Origin: Firmicutes bacterium UBA2116
GTDB lineage: Bacteria; Bacillota; Clostridia; Tissierellales; Sedimentibacteraceae
Length of the DNA stretch: 39,657 nucleotides
NCBI GenBank assembly: GCA_002331025.1
Contig: DCYG01000033.1
Span: 1 to 39,657 of the forward strand
Direction of reading: 5' to 3'
Shown here: piece by piece, positions 1 to 7,616 of the stretch
How positions within the stretch are numbered: position 1 is the stretch's first letter
Layout: every line of letters starts with the position of its first letter
Translations under genes and position numbers: made by a program
The notes under the pieces: model-generated
What the model was told of the DNA's origin: nothing
The model's input: the letters and a program-made list of their open reading frames with translations, nothing else
Databases searched by the model: none

Positions 1-654
1 ATTGTCAAGAGCAAAAGGACCGTCAACAATACAATTTTTTATTTGTCCTCGTTCATTCATTTTACTCAGTATTGCCGCATCTATAGTTTCCGGCATAGCC
101 TGGTTTACTGTTTCAACCGCTGTTAAAACTGCGACCTTTGGGCATTCAAATCCCATTTTATTCGCCAGATAAACCGCATTTTGAAGTATTTCTTTTTTAG
201 CATTAAGGTCCGGTGAAATATTCATTGCGCAGTCTGTTATAAAGTTTAGTCCTTTTCCGGAAATATTATCTGTTACAGTTATTTGAGATACTAATTTATC
301 TGAACGCAATCCCTTTTCTTTATCTAAAACAGCTTTCATAAAAGTTGCTGTTGGCAATAATCCTTTCATAGGCATATCAGCCATACCCTTTTTCACCAAT
401 TCCACAGTCTTTGCAGCACATTGAGCTTCGTTGCCGGCGTCAATTATTTCTACATTTGAAAGTTCATAATTACCTTCTTCAATCATATTCGTGATAGTTT
501 TTTTATTCCCGACAAAAATAAAGTCGGCTAAATTCTTCTTTATTGCAATATCAGCAACCTGAAGAATATCTTTATCCGCTGCCTGTGCAACTGCTATGGT
601 TTTTTTCGGGCGATTGGAAACTATGTATAGTGCTTCATCCAGTGATTTAATCAT
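1..654 (-). CDS. ptb: Phosphate butyryl/acetyltransferase, N-terminal part
   Basis: This minus-strand reading frame is open from an ATG at 654 to the window edge (218 codons), so the C-terminal part is missing. The protein begins MIKSLDEALYIV and contains MPMKGLLPTATFMKAVL and ITDCAMNISPD, which are typical of the phosphate butyryltransferase/phosphotransacetylase family. These enzymes convert acyl-CoA and phosphate to acyl phosphate and CoA in the cytoplasm. An AGGAG ribosome site lies about 8 nt before the ATG. It starts 21 nt after the stop of butyrate kinase, so the two form one transcript, with the kinase gene first. The familiar clostridial order is ptb then buk. The true acyl group (butyryl, isobutyryl, isovaleryl) cannot be read from the sequence, and an acetyl-specific enzyme is less likely given the neighbour. 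Confidence 0.88.
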   Translation of the reverse strand, partial: MIKSLDEALYIVSNRPKKTIAVAQAADKDILQVADIAIKKNLADFIFVGNKKTITNMIEEGNYELSNVEIIDAGNEAQCAAKTVELVKKGMADMPMKGLLPTATFMKAVLDKEKGLRSDKLVSQITVTDNISGKGLNFITDCAMNISPDLNAKKEILQNAVYLANKMGFECPKVAVLTAVETVNQAMPETIDAAILSKMNERGQIKNCIVDGPFALDN

Positions 655-675
655 AAAAAAGCTCCTTTGATATTT

Positions 676-1749
676 TTATTTATAATTTTGAATTGGCAGC
701 TCGCCGCTTATTGATGACAAGGCGCCTTCTGCAAGGGATTCTATTTCGTTTTCCCCAGGAAATAAATGAATCGGAGCAATAAAGCTGCACCATTCGGAAA
801 TTTCATTAACGATATATTCTGAGTAAGCTAAACCTCCCGTAAAGGCAATTGCATCTACTTCGCCCTTGAGAGTAATTGCAGCTGAGCCGATGCTTTTTGC
901 TATCTGGTAAATCATAGCATCGTATATTTCTTTTGCATTTTTATCTCCATTAGCTATCATTTGTTCTATTTCTTTACAATCAGTAGTTCCTAACAATGCA
1001 AACAGTCCGCCTTTTCCGTTAATCATTTTATATAACTGTTCATAAGTATATTTACCGGAGTATGCATATTTTAGCACTTCACCTGCGGGTAAAGTTCCAG
1101 CTCTTTCGGGTGCCATAGGTCCGTCACCATCCAATCCGTTATTAACATCCTCAACCTTACCTTTGTGATGGGCAGCTATGGACATACCGCCTCCCATGTG
1201 CACTATTACTGCATTTAAGTCATTATAGTCCTTGTTAAGTTCATTTGCCAGCTTTCTGCCTACAGCTTTTTGATTTAAAGCCTGGTAGAAGCTTTTACGA
1301 TAAACATCCTTCCATCCGGTATATCGTGATTGAGGTATAAATTCATCAATGCAAGGTGCATCCACAGTTAAGGCAATTATATTTAATTCGTCAGCTAAAT
1401 CTAAAGCAACAGCGCATCCTACACCACACGGATGATTTCCATAAAGTCTGCTTTTTGCATCATTTACCATAGCTTCATTGATTCTGTATGTTCCGCTGTT
1501 CATGGCTTTAACCGGTGCACCTCTGGATATTATATAGTTAAAGTCTGACAGCTTGTATTTGCATTGATGCACGAAATCAGTAATAACGTTTTTTCTAAAA
1601 TCGTACTGTTCCCAAATATCATTTAATGCACGAAATGCAGTATCCTTATCATGACGGATAGTATCTTGATGAAGACATTCTTTATTTTTATAAATTGCAA
1701 CTTTTGTCGATGTGCTACCAAGATTCATAATTAATAACAAATGATTCAT
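676..1749 (-). CDS. buk: Butyrate kinase (or branched-chain fatty acid kinase)
   Basis: A 357-residue protein of normal length for butyrate kinases in the acetokinase/ASKHA fold. Its N-terminus LLIMNLGSTSTKVAIYKN is the phosphate-1 motif. AVIVHMGGGMSIAAH and DAIAFTGGLAYSEY are the phosphate-2 and adenosine motifs. It transfers phosphate from acyl phosphate to ADP, the ATP-forming step of fermentation. The ATG at 1749 is preceded by GAAGGGAG. Transcription would run from a promoter between the regulator gene and buk and continue into ptb. The FOR operon and TRAP transporter on the other side of the regulator suggest the acyl-CoA comes from 2-oxoacid oxidation, possibly branched-chain. That link is inferred from context. 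Confidence 0.93.
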   Translation of the reverse strand: MNHLLLIMNLGSTSTKVAIYKNKECLHQDTIRHDKDTAFRALNDIWEQYDFRKNVITDFVHQCKYKLSDFNYIISRGAPVKAMNSGTYRINEAMVNDAKSRLYGNHPCGVGCAVALDLADELNIIALTVDAPCIDEFIPQSRYTGWKDVYRKSFYQALNQKAVGRKLANELNKDYNDLNAVIVHMGGGMSIAAHHKGKVEDVNNGLDGDGPMAPERAGTLPAGEVLKYAYSGKYTYEQLYKMINGKGGLFALLGTTDCKEIEQMIANGDKNAKEIYDAMIYQIAKSIGSAAITLKGEVDAIAFTGGLAYSEYIVNEISEWCSFIAPIHLFPGENEIESLAEGALSSISGELPIQNYK

Positions 1750-1805
1750 AGATATGATCTCCCTTCAGAAATTAAATTAATTTATCTAAAAATAATTTAT
1801 TATAA

Positions 1806-1841
1806 ATAAAAAAACAAAACTGTGTTAATTAGCACAGTTTT
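1806..1841 (-). terminator. Hairpin plus T-tract after the Crp-type regulator
   Basis: Arms of 9 bp (1816-1824 and 1833-1841, AAAACTGTG/CACAGTTTT) enclose an 8-nt loop. On the minus strand they are followed by GTTTTTTT, the layout of an intrinsic terminator 39 nt past the regulator stop. The stem is GC-poor, so termination may be partial, and buk-ptb may receive read-through. Confidence 0.55.
1816..1841. promoter_or_regulatory. Possible Crp/Fnr-type operator upstream of buk
   Basis: The same hairpin DNA is a near-perfect 26-bp palindrome. Its core at 1821-1836 is TGTGTTAATTAGCACA, which has the half-site spacing of the classical Crp site (TGTGA-N6-TCACA) and matches 8 of its 10 fixed bases. 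It lies 67 nt upstream of the buk start and next to the gene of a Crp-family protein. Binding by that protein is inferred. Confidence 0.4.
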
Positions 1842-1879
1842 ATGAAAAAAAACATGTCATTATATAGATACAACATGGA

Positions 1880-2605
1880 TCAATCTAAATTGGAAAGGAA
1901 ATCTTCTAAAAGTGAGAGATTAGGACAACAGATAGTTCGTTTGTTTTTACATATTAATTTATGACTTTTTAAATTATTGATGGCTTTAGTTATAGCCTCT
2001 CTGCGGGCACTGATCATGTCGCCGATTTCCTGGTCGGTAATTGTTAAATTTAAGAATTGGCCATCAGGACATGCATCCTTAAGCTTACAAGGTCTTTCTT
2101 TACTTATACTATCATTTGAACATTTTACACCAAAGTTAAAAAAAAGTGTAGTTAACAGGTATACTAATCTTTCTTCGATTTTCATAAAGGAAAGATATTC
2201 TACCTGAAATGACAGCAGACGGATTTTTCGGCTCATGGAATTAAATATATGGAATGCAAGTTCAGGATAATCTTTTATCATATTTGTTATTTGTTCCTTA
2301 CTTAAAAGTACCACAGTAGAATCCTTAAGGGCTTCAGCACGGGAAAAGCTTGGAAATTCATCGAAAAAAGCTGTTTCACCAAAGAATGAAGCGGGCTCAT
2401 TGATTGCCAGCGTTTTTTCAGAACCGTTAGAGTTTGAAATGCTGACCCGAACGCTACCTTCAGTAAGGAAGTATAAGAAATCTCTCTTATCCTCTTGCTG
2501 ATAAATTAAGCTGCCCTTGCGGTAAATGCGGATATTTTTAGAATATTCCATAACCTTATCCTTGATACTCTGATCTTCAATAATCCAAAGCGAGTTATTA
2601 AGCAT
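1880..2605 (-). CDS. Crp/Fnr-family transcriptional regulator with cysteine-rich insert
   Basis: A 241-residue protein. Residues about 20-125 form a cyclic-nucleotide-binding-type beta roll (FFGETAFFDEFPSFSRAEAL at the ligand cassette), then comes the long dimer helix (about 126-150) and a C-terminal winged helix (ITDQEIGDMISARREAITKA, 189-208). The frame is open further upstream, but the ATG at 2605 has an ideal AAGGAGG site, so I chose it. Between the dimer helix and the HTH is an extra loop carrying Cys162, Cys173 and Cys179. Cys219, Cys226 and Cys227 lie in the wing. This suggests a metal or redox centre, but the spacing is not that of classic Fnr, whose cysteines are mostly N-terminal. 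It is divergent from the FOR-TRAP operon and upstream of buk-ptb, so it probably controls one or both. Confidence 0.85.
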   Translation of the reverse strand: MLNNSLWIIEDQSIKDKVMEYSKNIRIYRKGSLIYQQEDKRDFLYFLTEGSVRVSISNSNGSEKTLAINEPASFFGETAFFDEFPSFSRAEALKDSTVVLLSKEQITNMIKDYPELAFHIFNSMSRKIRLLSFQVEYLSFMKIEERLVYLLTTLFFNFGVKCSNDSISKERPCKLKDACPDGQFLNLTITDQEIGDMISARREAITKAINNLKSHKLICKNKRTICCPNLSLLEDFLSNLD

Positions 2606-2738
2606 TGATAAACCTCCTTGCTTAAATATGGTTAAACTAATTATAAGATATAAAGCTATATAATTCAAATATAATATACCTTAGATACCTTGAGATGTTG
2701 CTTAAAAGATAAAGCATGTACGAAATCTACACCTAAAA

Positions 2739-2773
2739 TTGAGATACAAACTATTTTATATAAAATTTTGTAT
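2739..2773 (+). promoter_or_regulatory. Candidate promoter and overlapping dyad for the FOR-TRAP operon
   Basis: TTGAGA (2739-2744) and TAAAAT (2761-2766) are 16 nt apart and could be -35/-10 elements about 40 nt before the first ribosome site. An inverted repeat ATACAAA (2744-2750)/TTTGTAT (2767-2773) brackets a self-complementary AT core, overlapping the promoter as an operator would. TTGAGAT also occurs at 2690-2696. This rests on pattern only. Confidence 0.35.
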
Positions 2774-2808
2774 ATATTTACATTGAAAAAAAAGGAGAGT
2801 GAATTATA

Positions 2809-3366
2809 ATGAAGGAAATTCGAATTCATGGAAGAGGAGGACAAGGTGCCGTAACTACATCAGAGATAATTGTATATGCTGCAGTTCAGGATGGCAAGTT
2901 CGGAGCATGTTTTCCTTATTTCGGATTTGAAAAAAAGGGTGGTCCCGTCAGTGCATTTGTAAGAATTGATGAAAAGAAAATCAGAGAAAAAAATCAAGTA
3001 TACAATCCTGATTGTATAATGGTGATTGATCCGACACTGCTTAACAGCGTGGACGTGTTTGTTGGTGCCAGGGAAAACGCTATACTTGTTATTAACACTA
3101 AAACAATTGAAGGAATTGAAATTCCCGGGAATATTACTAAAGTAGCTTATGTGGATGCAAATGCTGCTTCGATGGATATATTCGGCAGACTGCTGCCAAA
3201 CACTATTGTATTGGGTGCATTTGTTAAAGCTACGAATTGGGTGAGCTTTGATAAGGTCAGTGAGAAAACTCAGGAAATATGGGGACCTAAAAATCTTGAA
3301 GCATTGGAGTTTGGATATAACAATGTTGTCATAAAAGAAGTTAAGGGAGGGATGATTCATGACTAA
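2809..3366 (+). CDS. 2-oxoacid:ferredoxin oxidoreductase, gamma subunit
   Basis: A 185-residue protein starting MKEIRIHGRGGQGAVTTSE. This glycine-rich opening is diagnostic of the gamma subunit/domain of pyruvate- and ketoisovalerate-type ferredoxin oxidoreductases. The GACFPYFGFEKKGGPVSAFVR segment is also characteristic. The subunit closes over the CoA site of the complex. AAAGGAGAG precedes the ATG. It is first in a tight gamma-delta-alpha-beta operon; its end overlaps the delta gene by 8 nt. The family oxidises 2-oxoacids with CoA to acyl-CoA, CO2 and reduced ferredoxin. Pyruvate, 2-oxoisovalerate or another oxoacid cannot be told apart from this subunit. Confidence 0.92.
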   Translation: MKEIRIHGRGGQGAVTTSEIIVYAAVQDGKFGACFPYFGFEKKGGPVSAFVRIDEKKIREKNQVYNPDCIMVIDPTLLNSVDVFVGARENAILVINTKTIEGIEIPGNITKVAYVDANAASMDIFGRLLPNTIVLGAFVKATNWVSFDKVSEKTQEIWGPKNLEALEFGYNNVVIKEVKGGMIHD

Positions 3367-3622
3367 GACTGATTTTATATGTGCCGTAGGAAAAGAATTG
3401 AACATAATCGATACAGGCAGCTGGAAGGTTTATCCTCCTGTTATACAGCAAGATAAGTGTAAAAAATGCGGAATGTGTTTATTGTATTGTCCGACTAATT
3501 CTGTTAAGTTAATTGACGGGAGTTATTATATAAAATTAGATTTTTGTAAGGGATGCGGAGTATGTATTAATGAATGTCCTGCAAAAGCTATTGAATTTAT
3601 TAAGGAGGATGAGCAGAAATGA
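3359..3622 (+). CDS. 2-oxoacid:ferredoxin oxidoreductase, delta (ferredoxin-like) subunit
   Basis: An 87-residue protein with two ferredoxin-type 4Fe-4S motifs, CxxCxxCxxxCP at Cys34/37/40/44 and Cys63/66/69/73. It passes electrons from the beta-subunit cluster to external ferredoxin. The N-terminal extension (about 30 residues, including GSWKVYPPVI) is typical of delta subunits and not of free ferredoxins. AAGGGAGG lies before its ATG inside the gamma gene. Its stop overlaps the alpha-subunit start by 4 nt (ATGA), implying translational coupling and fixed subunit ratio. Confidence 0.92.
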   Translation: MTKTDFICAVGKELNIIDTGSWKVYPPVIQQDKCKKCGMCLLYCPTNSVKLIDGSYYIKLDFCKGCGVCINECPAKAIEFIKEDEQK

Positions 3623-4806
3623 AAAATATTAAAGTTCTAGACGGAAACCATGCAGCAGCTATAGGCGCAATTCTTTCAAAGCCTGATGTTGTAGCTGCTT
3701 ACCCCATAACACCTCAAACTCCGTTGGTGCAGCATTTCAGTCAATACGTTGCGGATGGTGTAATGAATTCTACAATCGTTGAGCCGGAATCAGAACATTC
3801 GGCTATGAGTGTTTTAACAGGAGCTTCTCTTGCGGGAGCGAGAACTTTTACAGCTACATCTTCACAGGGACTGGCATTAATGTATGAACCGTATTTCAGG
3901 GCATCCACGATGAGGTTACCCATAGTAATGAATATTGTAAACAGAGAAATGATATCGCCTCAATCAGTCTGGGGAGGACCTCAGGATTCTCTGACGGTCA
4001 GAGATGCAGGATGGATACAGATTTATGTTGAGGATAACCAGGAGATCCTGGATATGACAATCCAAGCATTTAAGATAGCAGAAAATAAGGACGTTTTATT
4101 GCCTATTAATATATGCTATGACGGATTCTATCTGTCACATATGACCGAAGGTGTAGAAGTTCCGTTACAAGAAGAAGTCAATGGATTTTTACCACCTTAT
4201 AAACCAACTCATGTGAAGCTGGATCCGGAAACTCCAATGGCCGTTGATCCGTTAACGCCCGGAAACTATCTGCAATATTACAGGGAGCTTCATATGCAAG
4301 CAATGGATAATGCAAAAAGAGTGATCAAGGAAGTAAATGACGAATTTGCAGAAAAATTTGGAAGGGATTACTTTGGGCTTGTTGAGCCGTACAGGATGGA
4401 AGATGCCGAATACGTACTTGTAACATTGGGCTCTTTAACCGGATCTGCCAGAATAGCTGTTGATTTGGCGAGAGAAAAAGGCATCAAATGCGGACTTATA
4501 AAAATAAGATCCCTCAGACCTTTCCCAAAAGATGAAGTGAGGCAATTACTGAAAAAAGCCAAAGCAATCGGAGTAATAGACCGTAATGTAAGCTTCGGCT
4601 GGCATACAGGTATTATTTATCAGGAAATAAAGTCAGCCATAAGTAATTTAGATACTGTTCCCACTGTGCCATTCATAGGCGGATTGGGCGGAGAGGACTT
4701 AACTACTGATTTAATGGTTGAAGCGTTAGATTGTGTTATCAAAGCCGGAGAAAATAAACAAATTGATAATGAAGCCTATTGGCTGATTAACAGAAAGGGG
4801 AGATAA
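3619..4806 (+). CDS. 2-oxoacid:ferredoxin oxidoreductase, alpha subunit
   Basis: A 395-residue protein of the usual alpha-subunit length. VAAYPITPQTPLVQHF and VEPESEHSAMSVLTGASLAG form the pyrimidine-binding thiamine diphosphate domain (about 1-230), where the glutamate of EPESEHSA is expected to activate the cofactor. A transketolase-C-like domain follows (LVTLGSLTGSARIAVDLA, about 265-350). It forms the active site together with the beta subunit. The order gamma-delta-alpha-beta matches archaeal and clostridial POR/VOR operons. Substrate choice depends on pocket residues I cannot place without a structure. Confidence 0.93.
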   Translation: MKNIKVLDGNHAAAIGAILSKPDVVAAYPITPQTPLVQHFSQYVADGVMNSTIVEPESEHSAMSVLTGASLAGARTFTATSSQGLALMYEPYFRASTMRLPIVMNIVNREMISPQSVWGGPQDSLTVRDAGWIQIYVEDNQEILDMTIQAFKIAENKDVLLPINICYDGFYLSHMTEGVEVPLQEEVNGFLPPYKPTHVKLDPETPMAVDPLTPGNYLQYYRELHMQAMDNAKRVIKEVNDEFAEKFGRDYFGLVEPYRMEDAEYVLVTLGSLTGSARIAVDLAREKGIKCGLIKIRSLRPFPKDEVRQLLKKAKAIGVIDRNVSFGWHTGIIYQEIKSAISNLDTVPTVPFIGGLGGEDLTTDLMVEALDCVIKAGENKQIDNEAYWLINRKGR

Positions 4807-4808
4807 AT

Positions 4809-5708
4809 ATGTCTATAGCAGAAAAAAAAGCGTCATATGAGGATATGGTAGGTCCCGGCATAACTGCCTGCTTAGGATGTAATGTGGAGCTTTCAATGAG
4901 AACGGCATTGCAAGTTTTAGGACCTAATACAATAGTAGCTATTCCGCCGGGATGTATGGGAGGAGTACAAAGCGTGGGCTGGGCAGATAAAACCGGCATG
5001 AAAATTCCCGTTTTTTTTCCGCTCCTTGACAATACGGCATCAATGCTGACAGGAATAAAGAAATATTATGAGCGTATCGGAAGAGATGTGAATGCAGTTG
5101 CTTTTGCCGGAGACGGAGCAACCTTGGATGCAGGCTTCCAGGCATTATCGGGAGCAGCGGAAAGAGGAGATAATATAATATATATTTGCTATGACAACGA
5201 AGGATATATGAATACCGGATTTCAAAGAAGCAGCTCAACATCTTTAGGATCTTGGACATCAACTACTCCGGTAGGAGAAAAAAGCAAAGGTAAATCATCC
5301 CATAAAAAAGATATGCCTTTAATAATGGCTGCTCATGGCATACCATATATGGCGACAGCGTCACCGGCCTATATGCCTGATTTTATAAAAAAGATTGAAA
5401 AAGCTAAAAATGTAAAAAACGGATTAGCTTATATCCATATATATAACAGCTGTTCAACAGGCTGGGGATATGACTCCGAAAAGAGTATAGAGATTGTCAG
5501 AAAAGGTGTTCAATCAAGATTTATGCCGATTTACGAATTTGAAAACGGCAAATATAAGTTGAATATTGATGTTAAGAACCCTATTCCGTTAAAGGATTAC
5601 CTGTCCTCAATGAAGAAATACAAGCATGTAAGCGAAGAACAAATAGAAGAACTTCAGGAATTTATTAATGAGAAATGGGATAACCTTAAGAAGCTTTGTT
5701 CAGAATAA
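4809..5708 (+). CDS. 2-oxoacid:ferredoxin oxidoreductase, beta (TPP and 4Fe-4S) subunit
   Basis: A 299-residue protein. Cys21, Cys24, Cys49 and Cys215 sit where the four ligands of the proximal 4Fe-4S cluster are found in four-subunit POR enzymes (ACLGC, PPGCMGG, NSCSTGWGY). The thiamine diphosphate/Mg motif is GDG at 101-103 with the paired Asn130 in YDNEGYMNTG. GITACLGCNVELSMRTAL differs slightly from the more common ACPGCG wording, but ligands are intact. It starts 2 nt after the alpha stop. The TRAP transporter begins 21 nt later on the same strand, so uptake and oxidation are probably co-transcribed. Confidence 0.93.
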   Translation: MSIAEKKASYEDMVGPGITACLGCNVELSMRTALQVLGPNTIVAIPPGCMGGVQSVGWADKTGMKIPVFFPLLDNTASMLTGIKKYYERIGRDVNAVAFAGDGATLDAGFQALSGAAERGDNIIYICYDNEGYMNTGFQRSSSTSLGSWTSTTPVGEKSKGKSSHKKDMPLIMAAHGIPYMATASPAYMPDFIKKIEKAKNVKNGLAYIHIYNSCSTGWGYDSEKSIEIVRKGVQSRFMPIYEFENGKYKLNIDVKNPIPLKDYLSSMKKYKHVSEEQIEELQEFINEKWDNLKKLCSE

Positions 5709-5729
5709 TAAAATAGAGTGGGTGAAAAT

Positions 5730-6233
5730 ATGAAAACAATTAATAGAGTAATTGATATTTGCATAGAGGCGTTATCTGCAATAGCTGCATTATCATTGGC
5801 TTTCTTGCTTATTGGGATATGCTATTCAACTTTTTCAAGAGTTGCATTTAATAAGCCGCTTTCAAACTTAGTTGAGTATTCAACATACAGTTTGCTGTAC
5901 GTTACATTCTTAGGCGCACCGCAGATATTGAAAAATAAGGGCCACATAAATTTAGATATAGTAACAAATGCATTGCCTTCAAAGGTTAATAATATTTTAT
6001 CTTTATGTATTGATGTTGTTGGAGCGATTATATGCGCATGTATTTTCTATTTTGGATTATTAGTGGTAACTGATAATTATAATTTTAGTATTAAGGTAAT
6101 GGATTCAATGGGAACGCCGATGTGGCTGCTTACAATTGTTATCCCTGTGGGTATGTTCTTTCTCGTTATACAATTTATAAGAAATTTCTTTAATGATTAT
6201 GATGAATTTAAGAAATACAAAAAAGTAGTCTAA
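5730..6233 (+). CDS. dctQ: TRAP transporter small membrane subunit (DctQ type)
   Basis: A 167-residue protein with four predicted membrane segments (about 12-35, 48-65, 85-110 and 128-150), as in DctQ. The sequence SRVAFNKPLSNLVEYSTY and LGAPQILKNKGHINLDIV match the family pattern. An in-frame GTG exists at 5718, but a GTGGGTG ribosome site points to the ATG at 5730. It pairs with the large subunit that starts 15 nt downstream to form the membrane part of a Na+- or H+-driven, binding-protein-dependent carboxylate importer. Confidence 0.87.
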   Translation: MKTINRVIDICIEALSAIAALSLAFLLIGICYSTFSRVAFNKPLSNLVEYSTYSLLYVTFLGAPQILKNKGHINLDIVTNALPSKVNNILSLCIDVVGAIICACIFYFGLLVVTDNYNFSIKVMDSMGTPMWLLTIVIPVGMFFLVIQFIRNFFNDYDEFKKYKKVV

Positions 6234-6248
6234 GGAGAGGTGATAAAA

Positions 6249-7556
6249 GTGGAGTGGTATATAGTATTATTATCTGTTTTCTCTGTTCTGTTGTTTATAA
6301 TGTTGACCGGATTACCTATTGCCTTTAGTTTTATCCTTGTATCTTCAGTTATCATATTTAATATGCAAGGAGCATTTGGGATTCGCCAACTCGTACTGGG
6401 TATGTATGATCAGGTAGCACAGTTTTCACTGACTCCCATACCGTTTTTTATGATAATGGGTGAAGTGTTTTATCAATCCGGATTGGTGTCACGGACGCTG
6501 GATTCACTGGCAAAATTCGTTAAAAAGGTTCCGGGAAGATTAAGTATTATTACTTTGCTTGGAGGGGGTATATTTGCAGCGCTATCCGGTTCAGTTGTTG
6601 CAAACACAGCAATGTTTGGTTCTCTTATGCTTCCTGAAATGATGAAAAGAGGTTATTCAAAGAGTTTAATAACCGGTTCAATAATGGCTTCGGGTGCTCT
6701 TGCAATGGTAATACCACCAAGTGCGCTAGCTGTTTTATTAGGAAGTATAGCAGGGATTTCAGTAGGTAAGATATTAATAGGTGCAATACTTCCGGGAGTA
6801 TTATTAATGGTTATATATATTGGTTATATTATGGTGGCTTGTATTATTAATCCTGATTTGGCACCATCATACGACGTTGAAGAATCTACCTTGAAGGAAA
6901 TGATATTAGGAGCATTGAAGGATATTGTACCTTTATTCTTTATATTCCTTGTAGTAATGGGAATTATCTTTACCGGGATCGGAACACCAACAGAGGCGGC
7001 GGCAATTGGAGCCTTAAGTTCTTACATTTTAACAATTTTTTATAAAAAATTTTCTTGGAAGCTAGTATATAAAACATTGGTGGATTCGTTAAAAGTAACA
7101 TCTATGGTTTTAATTATTATAGCAGGGTCAGCAGGATTCAGTCAAATATTGGCAATGACGGGCGCAAGCAGGGAAGCAGTTGTAGCTATAATGGGAATGT
7201 CAGCATCTCCTTTTATAATTATTTCTACAATGCTCATTATCATAATAGCTCTTGGCTTCTTTATGGAACAAACAGCTATAATGATGATTACTTTACCTAT
7301 TATGATGCCGGTAATAATAAATTTAGGTACTAATCAAATTTGGTTTGCAGTTCTTTATCTGATATGCTTACAGATAGGTCAGCTTACTCCACCGGTTGGA
7401 CTAGCACTGTTTACTATGAAGGGTGTATCCCCACCGGAAGTGACTATGCGTGATGTATATGATGGAGCAATACCATTTGTTACAATGGATATATTAGCAT
7501 TAGTTGTAATGGCGGCAATCCCATCAATCATCACTTGGTTGCCAAGCTTATATTAA
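6249..7556 (+). CDS. dctM: TRAP transporter large membrane subunit (DctM type)
   Basis: A 435-residue, very hydrophobic protein with about 12 membrane segments. FFMIMGEVFYQSGLVSRTLD, GSVVANTAMFGSLMLPEM, MVIPPSALAVLLGSIAGISV and GIGTPTEAAAIGALSSY are hallmark DctM stretches, and the Na+-binding scoop region is present twice. The frame can start at GTG 6240, but the AAGGAGAGG site lies directly against it, while GTG 6249 has 8-nt spacing, so 6249 is preferred. It performs the actual secondary transport step. Confidence 0.9.
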   Translation: MEWYIVLLSVFSVLLFIMLTGLPIAFSFILVSSVIIFNMQGAFGIRQLVLGMYDQVAQFSLTPIPFFMIMGEVFYQSGLVSRTLDSLAKFVKKVPGRLSIITLLGGGIFAALSGSVVANTAMFGSLMLPEMMKRGYSKSLITGSIMASGALAMVIPPSALAVLLGSIAGISVGKILIGAILPGVLLMVIYIGYIMVACIINPDLAPSYDVEESTLKEMILGALKDIVPLFFIFLVVMGIIFTGIGTPTEAAAIGALSSYILTIFYKKFSWKLVYKTLVDSLKVTSMVLIIIAGSAGFSQILAMTGASREAVVAIMGMSASPFIIISTMLIIIIALGFFMEQTAIMMITLPIMMPVIINLGTNQIWFAVLYLICLQIGQLTPPVGLALFTMKGVSPPEVTMRDVYDGAIPFVTMDILALVVMAAIPSIITWLPSLY

Positions 7557-7616
7557 ACAAACGTTATTAATTTGTTCATTAATAAAAAATAAAAACAAAA
7601 AATAGGAGGTAATAAA

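Noticed and set aside
2860..3405. Long minus-strand frame opposite the FOR gamma gene
   Set aside because: It lies wholly antisense to a conserved gene, has no ribosome site, and its translation resembles no family. Similar shadows at 20552-21064 and 35304-35705 were dropped for the same reason.
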